A stretch of 64,000 nucleotides of DNA from CBFHSF01 sp965661055 (GCA_965661055.1 CBFICS010000014.1:1-64000); one strand, 5' to 3'. Positions 45,383 through 55,203 are shown, numbered from the stretch's first letter. Notes: generated by a model not told the origin, from the letters alone. Program-made: numbers and translations.

Positions 45383-46790
45383 GGGAAAAAACATATTTTT
45401 CATTGTTCTGGGAACAGGGGTTATTATCTTACTGATAATTTACTTCCTACTAAAGGCAGATACCTACAATTGGCAGTATGCCCATAGGTATCTAAACAAT
45501 GAGCCCTACGGTCATGAAATAATTGATAAAATCTTTGAAGATAAAATTAAGGCTACTATTGTTGAGGAAAATTACCTTTCATATATCGATTCAACCGCAA
45601 AAAATCAAAAGCTCGTATTCATTGGCGAAAGGTTCGCCTTAAATCAAAAGGAAGTAGAAAAAACGCTTGAATGGGTTGAAAACGGAAATGAATTGTTACT
45701 TATTAATGACGACATTCCCTTTCAATTAATGAAAAACCTAGCATATGGAATTGACAGTATTCAAAAGATAGAAGCTGAATTAAAAAAATATGATTCTATA
45801 ATTGAATATCTAGAAGATGAATTGACAAATGATGATTTTGATGAGGCGCCTGTTGATCAATACTCAGATGAATCTGAAGGCATTTTAAATGATTCCATTA
45901 AGTGGTATACCGATGAGTATAAAGAATTAACCAATAAATTTAAAAATTTATGGGGTATTGAGAAAAGTGATTCACTTTCAATTATTCAAGTAACCACCTC
46001 TCAGCCAACGCATTCTGTATCTCTCTATTACCAGGTCAGACAAGACACCCTAAGCTTGAGATCTGGATTGAAATATTATGATAGTTATTTATTAAAGGAT
46101 TATTTTCCTGAGGTAACCTTCAATTCTTTTGTTGAAGAAGGTAAGGTGGTTGATTTTTCTGTTAACTACGGAAATGGAAAAATAAGGATAAACTCCCTCC
46201 CTATTTCTTTTACCAATTTTCATATGACAAGACCTGAGGTTTGGAAGTATAATCAATGGGTGCTGGGAGATAAATTAGAGGTAGTATTATATGACAAGGG
46301 CCTTCACTTTACTTACGGCCAACCAGATTTTAGAAATAGTAAATTAGATAAAAGTCCACTGTTCTTTATTCTTAGTATCCCCTCTTTTAAGTGGGCTTGG
46401 TATATTTTGATTGGTTCGGTGGTCATATATTTCCTTTTTAAATTTAAGAGAGAACAGGCTGAAATTCCAGTTTTGCGTCCCAACCCAAACACTTCATTAG
46501 AATTTGCTAAAGCGATTGGCATTTTGCGTAAAAATGAGGCAGACCTATTTTCACTAGCTGATGAAATGTATTACCAATGGGAAACTACACTGAGAAATCA
46601 CTTTAGAACTGTTGACCTTGATGAAACCCTTAAAGGAACTGGGTTTTTAGTGAAGTACCCAGAAGCAAAAGAAAGTGTTAGAATTATCAATAATTATAAA
46701 GCCAAGCTGATTAAAGACAAGTCATTAGAGCCCTATGAAATTAGGATGATCTACAACTTGATTAACGGCCTTTTAAATAAAATAAAATAA
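45375..46790 (+). CDS. DUF4350 domain protein
   Basis: A 471-residue protein with an N-terminal helix (IIFFIVLGTGVIILLIIYFLL-type) and a second one near residue 335 (FKWAWYILIGSVVIYFLFKF). Between them is a large extracytoplasmic domain beginning with EPYGHEIIDKIFED, as in DUF4350 proteins of this locus. The last 100 residues are cytoplasmic and helical. It shares one base with the MoxR gene (TAATG). Members may help to assemble or activate membrane complexes, but this is not proven. Confidence 0.8.
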   Translation: MNKGKNIFFIVLGTGVIILLIIYFLLKADTYNWQYAHRYLNNEPYGHEIIDKIFEDKIKATIVEENYLSYIDSTAKNQKLVFIGERFALNQKEVEKTLEWVENGNELLLINDDIPFQLMKNLAYGIDSIQKIEAELKKYDSIIEYLEDELTNDDFDEAPVDQYSDESEGILNDSIKWYTDEYKELTNKFKNLWGIEKSDSLSIIQVTTSQPTHSVSLYYQVRQDTLSLRSGLKYYDSYLLKDYFPEVTFNSFVEEGKVVDFSVNYGNGKIRINSLPISFTNFHMTRPEVWKYNQWVLGDKLEVVLYDKGLHFTYGQPDFRNSKLDKSPLFFILSIPSFKWAWYILIGSVVIYFLFKFKREQAEIPVLRPNPNTSLEFAKAIGILRKNEADLFSLADEMYYQWETTLRNHFRTVDLDETLKGTGFLVKYPEAKESVRIINNYKAKLIKDKSLEPYEIRMIYNLINGLLNKIK

Positions 46791-47896
46791 TGAGCGAGCT
46801 TACTAATAACCCTCAGAATGAGGAACCAAGAAAAGACGAAAATCACGATGCAACTCCCTCTACACCTTCCACAGAAGTGGAAAAAAATGACTCAGGCATA
46901 GAAAACCCGGTCGATGAAAAGGAGGTGATCAAAGAGTTTGTAGACCCTAAATGGCAAGGAATCAAGGCCAAGGCTGATCTATTAAAAAACGAAATTTCGA
47001 AAGTTGTTGTTGGCCAAGACTTGTTAATTGACGCGTTGTTGGTGGGGATTTTGGCAGGTGGACATTCCTTAATTGAAGGGGTTCCAGGTATTGCTAAAAC
47101 GCTTACCGCGAAAATGATTGCCAAAGGTCTTGATCTAGGATTTTCAAGAATTCAGTTTACCCCAGATTTAATGCCTTCTGATGTGGTGGGAACCAATATT
47201 TTCAACATACAAAATTCAAAGTGTGAGTTTAAAGAAGGACCTGTATTCTCAAACATTATCTTAATTGATGAAATAAACAGAGCTCCTGCCAAAACGCAAA
47301 GTGCCCTTTTTGAATTAATGGAAGAATACCAGGTCTCAATAGATGGTACTACCTACCCTATGTCGCAGCCCTTTTTTGTGCTAGCTACACAAAACCCATT
47401 AGAGCAAGAAGGAACCTATAGGCTACCGGAAGCACAAATGGACCGCTTCCTCTTTAGGGTCATTTTAGATTATCCAGATTTAGATGAAGAAAAAGAAATC
47501 TTACATCGCTTTAAGTCTGATTTTAAACAAAATCTGACGGAAACAATAAATGCAGTCCTTTCGGGGAAAGAGATTATTTCATTGCAAAATGAAATTGAAA
47601 CGGTAAAAATTGACGATTCGCTTATAGATTACATTGCGCTAATTGTCCACAAAACCAGAAATCATCCTGATTTATATTTAGGAGCCTCTCCAAGGGCTTC
47701 TCTTGCTATTTTAAAAGCTTCAAAGGCATTCGCCGCCTTAAACGGAAGAGGATTCGTTACGCCTGACGACATTGTGTATATGGCTATTCCTGCTCTTAAC
47801 CACCGTGTAGTTTTATCTCCCGAAAAGGAAATGGAAGGTTATTCACCAAATGAAGTGATTCAATCGATTATTAATACGGTAGAAATTCCTAGATAG
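46790..47896 (+). CDS. MoxR-family AAA+ ATPase
   Basis: A 368-residue AAA+ ATPase. The N-terminal about 50 residues are a polar, acidic linker unlike the usual start. Walker A GVPGIAKT, the pore segment IQFTPDLMPSDVVGTN, Walker B IILIDEINRAPAKTQSALFELMEE and the ATQNPLEQEGTYRLPEAQMDRF sensor stretch are complete. MoxR ATPases help to insert metal or activate proteins with a DUF58/vWA partner. That partner starts inside its stop codon. Confidence 0.95.
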   Translation: MSELTNNPQNEEPRKDENHDATPSTPSTEVEKNDSGIENPVDEKEVIKEFVDPKWQGIKAKADLLKNEISKVVVGQDLLIDALLVGILAGGHSLIEGVPGIAKTLTAKMIAKGLDLGFSRIQFTPDLMPSDVVGTNIFNIQNSKCEFKEGPVFSNIILIDEINRAPAKTQSALFELMEEYQVSIDGTTYPMSQPFFVLATQNPLEQEGTYRLPEAQMDRFLFRVILDYPDLDEEKEILHRFKSDFKQNLTETINAVLSGKEIISLQNEIETVKIDDSLIDYIALIVHKTRNHPDLYLGASPRASLAILKASKAFAALNGRGFVTPDDIVYMAIPALNHRVVLSPEKEMEGYSPNEVIQSIINTVEIPR

Positions 47897-49218
47897 TGAG
47901 AGATTTATTCATAGGTAAGCGGTTTTTACTTTACAACATATTTTTAGTTGACTACTTTATTGTTTCCATTTTGTGGGACTTTCTCTTTATTGCAGGCCTA
48001 TGGTTGTTACTTATTTTTATTGCCGTACTTATCTATGAAGTATTTGTCCTTTTTGGAATGGGTAAGTTTATTGAGGTAGAAAGAATTACTGAAGATCGTT
48101 GGGACCTAAATGGCGAAAACACTATTCAATATTTATTTAACCACAATTTTACAACCCCACATACCATTCAGCTTACGGATGACCTCCCCTATCAATTACA
48201 GATTAGAGGTGAAGCTATAGATCTTAGGCTATTGCCCCATGAAGAAAAATCTGTTACCAACGTATTTACACCTAAGCAAAGAGGGAACTTTCAATTTGGT
48301 AAAACCCGAATCTATTTAGACGGACCTTTTAAACTTTTTAAAAGGAGGTTTTTATTCAACAATGACAAACAAGTAAAGGTCTATCCATCAGTGACCACAA
48401 TGAAAAAGTTTGAACTTGAAGCCAAGGCTTTAAGTCCACAAACTTTAGGGATAAAAAAGCACAGAAGGGTCGGTCATTCTTATGAGTTTGAACAAATAAG
48501 AAACTTTCATAGAGGAGATGAATACCGTTCAATAAATTGGAAAGCCACCAGTCGCGTGAACCAGATAATGGTGAATCAATTTCAAGACGAAAGAGCGCAA
48601 CCCATTTATACTCTTATCGACAAAAGTCGGAATATGAGGCTGCCATTTAATGGTTTAACATTATTAGACCACGCCATTAACACGGGTCTTGTTTTAGCCA
48701 ACTTAAATTTGGTAAAAAAGGACAAAGCGGGCCTCATAACCTTTGCCCATAAAATTGAAACCAGCATTGGGGCTGACAATAAATCTACCCAGTTAAAAAG
48801 AATATTAGAGGCTCTGTACGCAGAAGAAGAACGCTTGGAAGAAGCAAACTTTGAAGGGCTTTATACCTTTATTAACCGATCTTTAAAAAACCGATCTATA
48901 TTGTTTTTATTTACCAATATAGAAACTGAGTTTGCCTTAGAAAGAGTGCTCCCGCTGTGGAGGAGCATCAACAAAAAGCATATGCTTATTCCTATTTTCT
49001 TTGAAAATACTGAATTATCAGCCTACGGTCATGAGAAGGCAAATGATATAGGTGAAGTGTTTTTAAGACATACCGCAAATCAATTGGCCTTTGAAAAGCA
49101 ACTGCTCATCAACAAAGTTCAAGCCGCGGGAATAATGACCATTTACACCAAACCACAAGATCTTATTGTAAACACGGTAAACAAGTACCTAGAATTAAAA
49201 GCTCGTGGACTTGCCTAG
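47896..49218 (+). CDS. DUF58 domain protein (MoxR partner)
   Basis: A 440-residue protein starting at GTG (47896) that overlaps the MoxR stop by one base. Two N-terminal helices precede a beta-rich region, then the DUF58 signature RNFHRGDEYRSINWKATSRVNQIMVNQF (about 200-230). The following part is von Willebrand A-like (TLIDKSRNMR in place of the normal DxSxS metal site) so metal binding may be weak. Such proteins team with MoxR. Its 3' end overlaps the following NTPase gene by 14 bp. Confidence 0.9.
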   Translation: MRDLFIGKRFLLYNIFLVDYFIVSILWDFLFIAGLWLLLIFIAVLIYEVFVLFGMGKFIEVERITEDRWDLNGENTIQYLFNHNFTTPHTIQLTDDLPYQLQIRGEAIDLRLLPHEEKSVTNVFTPKQRGNFQFGKTRIYLDGPFKLFKRRFLFNNDKQVKVYPSVTTMKKFELEAKALSPQTLGIKKHRRVGHSYEFEQIRNFHRGDEYRSINWKATSRVNQIMVNQFQDERAQPIYTLIDKSRNMRLPFNGLTLLDHAINTGLVLANLNLVKKDKAGLITFAHKIETSIGADNKSTQLKRILEALYAEEERLEEANFEGLYTFINRSLKNRSILFLFTNIETEFALERVLPLWRSINKKHMLIPIFFENTELSAYGHEKANDIGEVFLRHTANQLAFEKQLLINKVQAAGIMTIYTKPQDLIVNTVNKYLELKARGLA

Positions 49219-49753
49219 CCCAAAACACATCATCATAACTGGTGCGCCAGGAACTGGAAAAACAACCTTGGTGAATGAATTGTCTAAAAGGGGCTATTTG
49301 ATTTATCCAGAAGTGGCTCGTTTAGTTATCATGGAATCACAGAGCAAGGGCTCAGACATTGTTCCTTGGCAAAATTTAGAAGCCTTTACGGACGAAGTAC
49401 TCACAAGGCGAATTGTTGATTTTAAAGAGGCCGATCCTAACAAAATCTGCTTTTTTGATCGCGGTCTACCCGATAGCATTGCTTATATCTATTGGGCTAA
49501 AAAAACGGTTTCACCTCATTGGATAAAGTGGTGTGAAGAATTTAGAGGCTACCCTGAGGTGATTATTTGTCCGCCGTGGAAAGAAATTTACGCCACCGAT
49601 AACCAAAGAATAGAATCCTTTGAAGAAAGCGTAGAAATTCATGAGCACATGAAAAAAGCCTATTTGCAGTTTAACTATTCTCTAACTACCCTACCATTGG
49701 TTTCTGTTGAAGAAAGAATTACCTTTATTGAAGAGCATTTTTTCAATGGATAA
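49205..49753 (+). CDS. P-loop NTPase of the AAA_28 type
   Basis: A 182-residue nucleotide-binding protein. It begins at a GTG (49205) inside the DUF58 gene, with IIITGAPGTGKTTLVNELSKRG (Walker A), ICFFDRGLPDSIAYIYW as an NMP-kinase-like lid/DRG motif, and YPEVARLVI. This matches the AAA_28 or NadR-kinase-like group of small NTPases with unassigned substrates. The recQ start lies inside its last codons. Confidence 0.82.
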   Translation: MDLPSPKHIIITGAPGTGKTTLVNELSKRGYLIYPEVARLVIMESQSKGSDIVPWQNLEAFTDEVLTRRIVDFKEADPNKICFFDRGLPDSIAYIYWAKKTVSPHWIKWCEEFRGYPEVIICPPWKEIYATDNQRIESFEESVEIHEHMKKAYLQFNYSLTTLPLVSVEERITFIEEHFFNG

Positions 49754-51629
49754 AGCACTTGAGGTTTTAAAGAAATACTGGAGGTTTGATTCTTTTAGAC
49801 CACTGCAAGATGGTATTGTCAAAGATTCATTAGATTCAAAAGACGTAGTAGCCCTATTACCGACTGGTGGTGGAAAAAGCCTTTGCTTTCAAGTTCCTGC
49901 ACTTGTTAAGCCTGGGGTTTGTTTGGTAATTTCTCCTTTGATTTCACTGATGAATGACCAAGTAGAAAGGTTAAATCATCAAGGGATAAAAGCCATTGCC
50001 ATTACTAGCTCAATGAGTAAAAGAGAAATTGATATTGCCCTTGAAAATGCAGTAGTCGGAGCCTATAAGTTTATTTATGCTTCCCCAGAACGACTTTCGT
50101 CGGAGTTGTTTTTACATAGATTACTTCAAATGGACATAAACCTGGTTGCCATTGATGAAGCTCACTGTGTGAGTCAATGGGGATATGATTTCAGGCCAGC
50201 TTATTTAAAGATCTCTGAGCTTAAAGAAAAGCTTACGAATGTTCCCTTCATGGCTTTAACTGCCACGGCTAAACCCCAGGTCGTTCAAGATATAATTGAC
50301 AAAATAGGTCTTGAAAAAGTTGAAGTACACCGCGGAAAATTCACGCGTGAAAACTTAGTTTTTGGAGTCGTTCAGACAGAAAACAAACACAAAAAGCTTA
50401 TCCAATGGTTAGAATCTGTAAAAGGTCCTGCTATTGTTTACTCTCGTTCTAGAAAAAAGACCAGAGAATGGTCAGAGTTTTTAAACCTCAAGGGAATTCC
50501 CAGTGATTTTTATCACGCCGGACTCAAACCAGAAGTTCGAGCTCAAAAACAAATGAAGTGGTCAAAGGGATCTGTGCGTGTCATGGTGGCGACCACCGCT
50601 TTTGGTATGGGTATAGATAAAGGAGATGTTAGGTTGGTCCTACATCCTGAATTACCTGAAAACCCAGAAAGCTACATTCAAGAATCTGGCAGGGCCGGTA
50701 GAGATGGTGCGACAAGCTTCTGCATTGTGTTGTTGGGGCCAGAAGACACTCGTTATCTAAAAACCAAGATACACGGAGAGATGCCTTCTTTAGAGTTTAT
50801 TAGAAATTTATATAAAACACTTTGCGCCTATTGTAAGGTGGCCTACGGTACAGGACAGTTTTCTCATTTTAAGTTTGACGAAGGGTTCTTTGTGAAGAAA
50901 CACAACCTTCCACTTGCCAAAACCTATATGGCACTTAAGTTTCTTGACCAGCAAGGTCTGATAGCCTACAATGAAGCCGGACGCCCCTACTCTGCTATAA
51001 GAATTATTGCAGAAACCTCAAAACTTTATGATTTAGAAGATCTATCTCCCGAAAAGGATGCCATCATTAAAATCCTTTTGCGAAGTTACGGGGGTATTAC
51101 TACCGATTTTGTTAAAATTAATGATAGAGTCATCGCAAAAAAACTAGGAATATCTAGAGATGATTTGTATCAAAAATTAGTTTCTCTATCTAAAGAAAGA
51201 TATATAGACTACATACCCAAAGAAGACGGCACCATCATTGAATTTTTAACCGATAGACCGAAAGAAAAACATCTACCGCTTTCTGAAAAAGAGTTTGCCA
51301 TACAAATGGACAGAAAAGAACAAGGGCTTCAAGGAATTATACGCTATGTTGAGAATCAAACTACCTGCAGACAAGAAGCACTGATAAATTACCTTGAAAT
51401 AGAAAAAGGTAAACCCTGCGGTAAATGTGATGTTTGTAGAGGGGTGTTTTCACCGCTTACTCCTGATGATGAAAAAAAAGCGTATGAATTGCTAAAAAAT
51501 CCCATTCAGCCTCTTCAGCTTAGCAAAGCCCTTAACAAATCTGAAAAATTAATTTTTGATTGGTTAAGAGAAAGATTAGGCGAAGAGTCGGTTTTGTTTT
51601 TAGAGGATGGTACCTTTGTCTTGAAATAA
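49746..51629 (+). CDS. recQ: ATP-dependent DNA helicase RecQ
   Basis: A 627-residue superfamily 2 helicase, starting at 49746 (MDKALEVLKKYWRFDSFRPLQ); upstream codons lie in the previous gene. Motif I LLPTGGGKSLCFQVPA, motif II AIDEAHCVSQWGYDFRPAY, motif III ALTATA, motif IV VYSRSRKKTREW, motif VI QESGRAGRDGA are complete. The zinc site is in the CRQEALINYL and CGKCDVCRG cysteines. The C-terminal HRDC is not obvious, but a winged-helix region is. It unwinds DNA in recombination repair. Confidence 0.95.
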   Translation: MDKALEVLKKYWRFDSFRPLQDGIVKDSLDSKDVVALLPTGGGKSLCFQVPALVKPGVCLVISPLISLMNDQVERLNHQGIKAIAITSSMSKREIDIALENAVVGAYKFIYASPERLSSELFLHRLLQMDINLVAIDEAHCVSQWGYDFRPAYLKISELKEKLTNVPFMALTATAKPQVVQDIIDKIGLEKVEVHRGKFTRENLVFGVVQTENKHKKLIQWLESVKGPAIVYSRSRKKTREWSEFLNLKGIPSDFYHAGLKPEVRAQKQMKWSKGSVRVMVATTAFGMGIDKGDVRLVLHPELPENPESYIQESGRAGRDGATSFCIVLLGPEDTRYLKTKIHGEMPSLEFIRNLYKTLCAYCKVAYGTGQFSHFKFDEGFFVKKHNLPLAKTYMALKFLDQQGLIAYNEAGRPYSAIRIIAETSKLYDLEDLSPEKDAIIKILLRSYGGITTDFVKINDRVIAKKLGISRDDLYQKLVSLSKERYIDYIPKEDGTIIEFLTDRPKEKHLPLSEKEFAIQMDRKEQGLQGIIRYVENQTTCRQEALINYLEIEKGKPCGKCDVCRGVFSPLTPDDEKKAYELLKNPIQPLQLSKALNKSEKLIFDWLRERLGEESVLFLEDGTFVLK

Positions 51630-51636
51630 TACTGCT

Positions 51637-52578
51637 ATGAAAATTGTTTTTATGGGTACTCCAGAGTTTTCGGTACCCACCCTAGAGGCCTTAATTAACT
51701 CAGAGCATGAAGTTATTGCGGTAGTAACGCAACCCGATAAAAAAGCAGGTAGAGGACAGAAGGTCAGCATGCCACCGGTAAAGCAATGTGCTTTACAGCA
51801 TAACATTCCCGTTCTTCAGCCTGAAAAAATGAAGGATCCCAAATTTTTTGAGGCGTTAAAAAAACTGAATCCTGATATACAAGTTGTGGTTGCTTTTAGA
51901 ATGCTACCTGAATCTATTTGGTCGCTTCCTAGACTCGGAACCTTTAATCTTCATACCAGCCTACTTCCTAACTACAGAGGAGCTGCACCTATCAATTGGG
52001 CCATTATAAATGGGGAGACCAAAACGGGAATATCAACTTTTATGTTAGACCTAGAAATTGATACAGGTGCTATTATTTACCAAGAAGAAATTGACATCAC
52101 CCCTACCATGAATGCTGGTGAGCTTCATGACAAAATGATGGAAATGGGTCCAAGCCTAGTGTTAAAGACTATAAAATCAATAGAAAGCGGAAACCTAAAT
52201 CTCATTCCACAAGATTTAGAAAAAGAATACAAGCCAGCGCCTAAGATTTTCAAAGAAGACACACGATTAAGCCCAACACAAGATTTAAGGGGATTAAACA
52301 ATAAAATTAGAGGCATATCACCGTACCCGGGTTCTTTCTTTGATTTAATTATTGATGGTAAGCCACAGCCTTTAAAGGTTTTCGAAGCCCATCCAGAGTT
52401 CGGGAAAAGAGTTACTCGTGATCATCAATTGTTTGTTGAAAATAAAAGAATGGGCATCCAACACCCTGAAGGGATTCTATGGATTGAAGCACTTCAATGG
52501 CCGGGAAAACGTCGCATGAAAAGTGCCGAATTTGTCAACGGATTTAAACACACCGAAAACTTGGATGTAAAGCCTTGA
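51637..52578 (+). CDS. fmt: Methionyl-tRNA formyltransferase
   Basis: A 313-residue enzyme that formylates initiator Met-tRNA. Motifs are VFMGTPEFSVPTL, TQPDKKAGRGQKVSMPPVKQ, FNLHTSLLPNYRGAAPINWAI with the SLLP catalytic stretch, and GISTFMLDLEIDTGAI. The C-terminal OB-like domain (GISPYPGSFF to the end) is complete. It begins eight bases after recQ. Confidence 0.96.
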   Translation: MKIVFMGTPEFSVPTLEALINSEHEVIAVVTQPDKKAGRGQKVSMPPVKQCALQHNIPVLQPEKMKDPKFFEALKKLNPDIQVVVAFRMLPESIWSLPRLGTFNLHTSLLPNYRGAAPINWAIINGETKTGISTFMLDLEIDTGAIIYQEEIDITPTMNAGELHDKMMEMGPSLVLKTIKSIESGNLNLIPQDLEKEYKPAPKIFKEDTRLSPTQDLRGLNNKIRGISPYPGSFFDLIIDGKPQPLKVFEAHPEFGKRVTRDHQLFVENKRMGIQHPEGILWIEALQWPGKRRMKSAEFVNGFKHTENLDVKP

Positions 52579-52674
52579 TATTATTGGGATGTAGAGTTTT
52601 TTTAAAAATCAAGCCTAGCTTATTAACAATTTGCTGTAATTTTCAACAATTATAGGCTTTTTTCTCTTCAATCC

Positions 52675-52704
52675 TTGCGTGAGTCAGCATTACGACTATA
52701 TTTG
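52675..52704 (+). promoter_or_regulatory. Promoter of the HU gene
   Basis: TTG at 52675-52677, a 19-bp spacer and TATATTTG at 52697-52704. This is a near-perfect Bacteroidota promoter. The transcript would start near 52711, with a leader of about 40 bases. Confidence 0.75.
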
Positions 52705-52752
52705 TAGGGCAATGTGAAAAAAATATTTGTTTAACTAAAAAAAAACATCGCA

Positions 52753-53025
52753 ATGAACAAAGCTGAACTTATTGATGCAATGGCTGCTGAAGCAGGAATT
52801 TCTAAAGCACAAGCCAAAAAAGCACTAGACTCTTTTACTGATAACGTATCAGGTGCACTTAAGAAAGGTGGACGTGTTTCTCTAGTAGGATTCGGATCTT
52901 TCTCTGTATCTAAAAGAGCTGCTAGAGAAGGTAGAAACCCACAAACTGGGGCTACTATCAAAATTGCTGCAAAAAATGTAGCAAAATTCAAAGCAGGTGC
53001 TGAACTAACTGGAAAGTTAAACTAA
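52753..53025 (+). CDS. HU-family DNA-binding protein
   Basis: A 90-residue nucleoid protein. It starts MNKAELIDAMAAEAGISKAQA; SLVGFGSFSVSKRAAREGRNPQTG is the DNA-clasping arm with the proline in GRNPQTG, and FKAGAELTGKLN ends the fold. It bends and compacts DNA. It has a strong promoter and terminator of its own, as for an abundant protein. Confidence 0.97.
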   Translation: MNKAELIDAMAAEAGISKAQAKKALDSFTDNVSGALKKGGRVSLVGFGSFSVSKRAAREGRNPQTGATIKIAAKNVAKFKAGAELTGKLN

Positions 53026-53046
53026 GAACACCCCTTAGAACAAAAT

Positions 53047-53074
53047 TAAAACCCCGCAATTGCGGGGTTTTTTT
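53047..53074 (+). terminator. Intrinsic terminator between HU and pdxH
   Basis: A palindromic AACCCCGCAATTGCGGGGTT stem with flanking A and T runs, placed between two convergent genes. Confidence 0.88.
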
Positions 53075-53705
53075 ATGGGGCTAAACGTTCTTTTACAAAA
53101 GTGTTTTCTTCGCCTTTTCTATATCTTATTCTATCGTGAAGGCGACTAGGTCTTCCTTGCCAAAACTCAAACTCTATGGGTGTGATTTTAAATCCTCCCC
53201 AATGTTCAGGTCGTTTGGGTTTATCCTGAGAAAGTTCACTTAGCCTCAAAAGCAACTCTTCCCTATTTTCAATCACCTGGCTCTGAGGGGACACCATGGC
53301 TCCTATTTGACTTTCAACAGGTCTTGAATAAAAGTATTCATCACTTTCAGCAGCAGACACTTTTTCTGTAATTCCTTTTATTCTAATCTGCCTTTCTAGT
53401 TCGGGCCAAAAAAACAACATGCTTACTTTTGGATTTTTCTCAATTTCACGTCCCTTGGCACTGTGGTAGTTGGTGTAGAAAACAAATTTTTGATTTTTAA
53501 TTTCTTTCAAGAGCACTACCCTACCTTGTGGATAACCGTCAAGTCCTTGTGTGATTATTTCAAAAGCCGTTTTATCAGGCCTATCTAGTTTTGAATACTC
53601 TTCGTACCAAGTAGAAAACATTTGCATGGGATCTTGAGGCATGGTATCTATCTCTAGCTCACCTAGACAATATTCTTTTCTATCATCCTTTAAATCTCGG
53701 TTCAT
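53073..53705 (-). CDS. pdxH: Pyridoxamine 5'-phosphate oxidase
   Basis: A 210-residue FMN enzyme that makes pyridoxal phosphate. The start at 53703-53705 gives MNRDLKDDRKEYCLGELE. FYTNYHSAKGREIEKNPKVSMLFFWPELERQIRI is the FMN-binding stretch; SRPVESQIGAMVSPQSQVI and the C-terminal PRRWGG-like PEHWGGFKITPIEFEFWQG and RLHDRIRY are conserved. The N-terminus is a little longer than in E. coli. Confidence 0.95.
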   Translation of the reverse strand: MNRDLKDDRKEYCLGELEIDTMPQDPMQMFSTWYEEYSKLDRPDKTAFEIITQGLDGYPQGRVVLLKEIKNQKFVFYTNYHSAKGREIEKNPKVSMLFFWPELERQIRIKGITEKVSAAESDEYFYSRPVESQIGAMVSPQSQVIENREELLLRLSELSQDKPKRPEHWGGFKITPIEFEFWQGRPSRLHDRIRYRKGEENTFVKERLAP

Positions 53706-53813
53706 GACAATAATTTTTGTAAAGGTAGTCAACAAATTTATTGTGCTATGTGGTAAATAAAAATAGTTAAGATTTTTGTTTTAACTTTTAATTCTGCTAA
53801 CTTGTTAGTAGTT

Positions 53814-54371
53814 ATGGATAAAAAAATCAAAATAATAAAAGGTCAATTTTTAGTAGCCGAACCCTTATTGGGGGACTCCTCTTTTGAAAGGTCGGTTATC
53901 TTGATTTGTAGTTATAGCCATGACGGTGCCGTTGGATTTGTATTAAACAAACCCTTGAATCACAGTCTATCAGACTTGTTGTTATATTTTCCTTCAGACC
54001 AGTATCCTGTATACTCAGGCGGACCTGTTGAACCCAATCACATTTACTATATTCATACTTGTCCAGAAAAATTACCAGGAAGTCTTCATATATCCGGTGA
54101 TTTCTATTGGGGTGGAGATATTGAAATGGTCATTGAATTGGTGAAATCTCAACAAATCACTCCTAAAGAAATAAGATTTTACTTAGGATACAGTGGATGG
54201 GGTGTTCAACAGTTAGAAGATGAATTAGAAGAGAAGTCATGGATTATCTTTGAACCCAATTCTGTAAATCCATTTGCAGATGATGAGTATCTCTGGAAAT
54301 CTTGCATTCAGAAGCTAGATAACAATTATAAAATTTGGGCAAATTCTCCGTCAGACCCTATCCTAAATTAA
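53814..54371 (+). CDS. YqgE/AlgH family protein
   Basis: A 185-residue protein starting at the ATG of 53814; TTG at 53802 is a less likely start. GQFLVAEPLLGDSSFERSVILI, DGAVGFVLNKPLNHSLSDLL, and YSGGPVEPNHIYYIHT are the family motifs, and RFYLGYSGWGVQQLEDELEEKSW is complete. AlgH was linked to alginate regulation in Pseudomonas, but the biochemical role is not fixed. It ends convergent with, and overlapping, the aminotransferase gene by 14 bp. Confidence 0.92.
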   Translation: MDKKIKIIKGQFLVAEPLLGDSSFERSVILICSYSHDGAVGFVLNKPLNHSLSDLLLYFPSDQYPVYSGGPVEPNHIYYIHTCPEKLPGSLHISGDFYWGGDIEMVIELVKSQQITPKEIRFYLGYSGWGVQQLEDELEEKSWIIFEPNSVNPFADDEYLWKSCIQKLDNNYKIWANSPSDPILN

Positions 54372-55203
54372 CTCTTAGATTTAGTTTTTCTAAAAACTTC
54401 TCTGATAAATCTTTTTGATAAACCTTTTTTCTATACCCAGAAACCCACTGAATTCCCTTAATCGCATTGGTAATGAACACTTCATCAGCCCTTTGCAAGT
54501 CAAACGGCGAGAAGTTTTTTTCTTCTACGGGAATTTCCATGATTTTTGCGATTTCGAGGATATTCTTTCTCATAACCCCTTTAATACAACCCGTTGATAA
54601 CGAGGGAGTAATTAACACACCGTCTTTTACCATAAGAAGGTTTCCATAAAGGCTTTCTACTACGTGCTTGTCATCATTGATAATAACAGCCTCATCCCAT
54701 TTGTTCTCTGAAATATACACTCCAGCTACATTGTAAAATTGGCTACTCGTAGATTTGATGTTTGCCAAAAGTCCCTTTGGTTTGTAATGCTCTTTATAAA
54801 GTTCAATTTGAAGGCCGGTTTCATTCAAAACAAACAAATCGTTTTCAACCTGGCTTCCTTCTAAAACCCACTCAATGTTATTTGACTTGGGAACGTAAAG
54901 GCCGCCATCCTTTCTAAAAACAGTCCATCTCAATCTAACCGCTTGTCCGTCAAGGTGATTAGCAGAAATGAATTCATTGATTTGATCTAAAAAATACTCA
55001 GGTGAAAACTCCATAGGGATTTCCATTCTCAAAATGCGCATGCTGCTCATTAATCTGAAGTAATGATCTTCCCAAAAATGTAGCTTGCCTCTACTGAATT
55101 TCATCGTTTCAAAGAGACCATCTCCGAACTTAAAAGACCTATTTTCTATTCCTATGGCAAAGTCTGTCGACCCTATTAAATCACCTGAAAAGCTTACCAG
55201 CAT
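54358..55203 (-). CDS. Class IV PLP aminotransferase (PabC/IlvE-like)
   Basis: A 281-residue PLP enzyme. It begins MLVSFSGDLIGSTDFAIGI at 55203; a longer frame adds 15 unlikely residues. FKFGDGLFETMKF is the N-terminal motif, the catalytic lysine sits in GLLANIKSTSSQFYNVAG, and the C-terminal SLSTGCIKGVMRKNI and EVFITNAIKGIQWV form the cofactor clasp. It may be aminodeoxychorismate lyase (folate) or a D-amino acid/branched-chain aminotransferase. The neighbours do not decide. The gene end overlaps YqgE. Confidence 0.85.
   Translation of the reverse strand: MLVSFSGDLIGSTDFAIGIENRSFKFGDGLFETMKFSRGKLHFWEDHYFRLMSSMRILRMEIPMEFSPEYFLDQINEFISANHLDGQAVRLRWTVFRKDGGLYVPKSNNIEWVLEGSQVENDLFVLNETGLQIELYKEHYKPKGLLANIKSTSSQFYNVAGVYISENKWDEAVIINDDKHVVESLYGNLLMVKDGVLITPSLSTGCIKGVMRKNILEIAKIMEIPVEEKNFSPFDLQRADEVFITNAIKGIQWVSGYRKKVYQKDLSEKFLEKLNLRVNLG

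Noticed and set aside
53814..54371. A TTG start 12 bases earlier for the YqgE gene
   Set aside because: The ATG at 53814 gives the conserved N-terminus; the added residues are not family-like.
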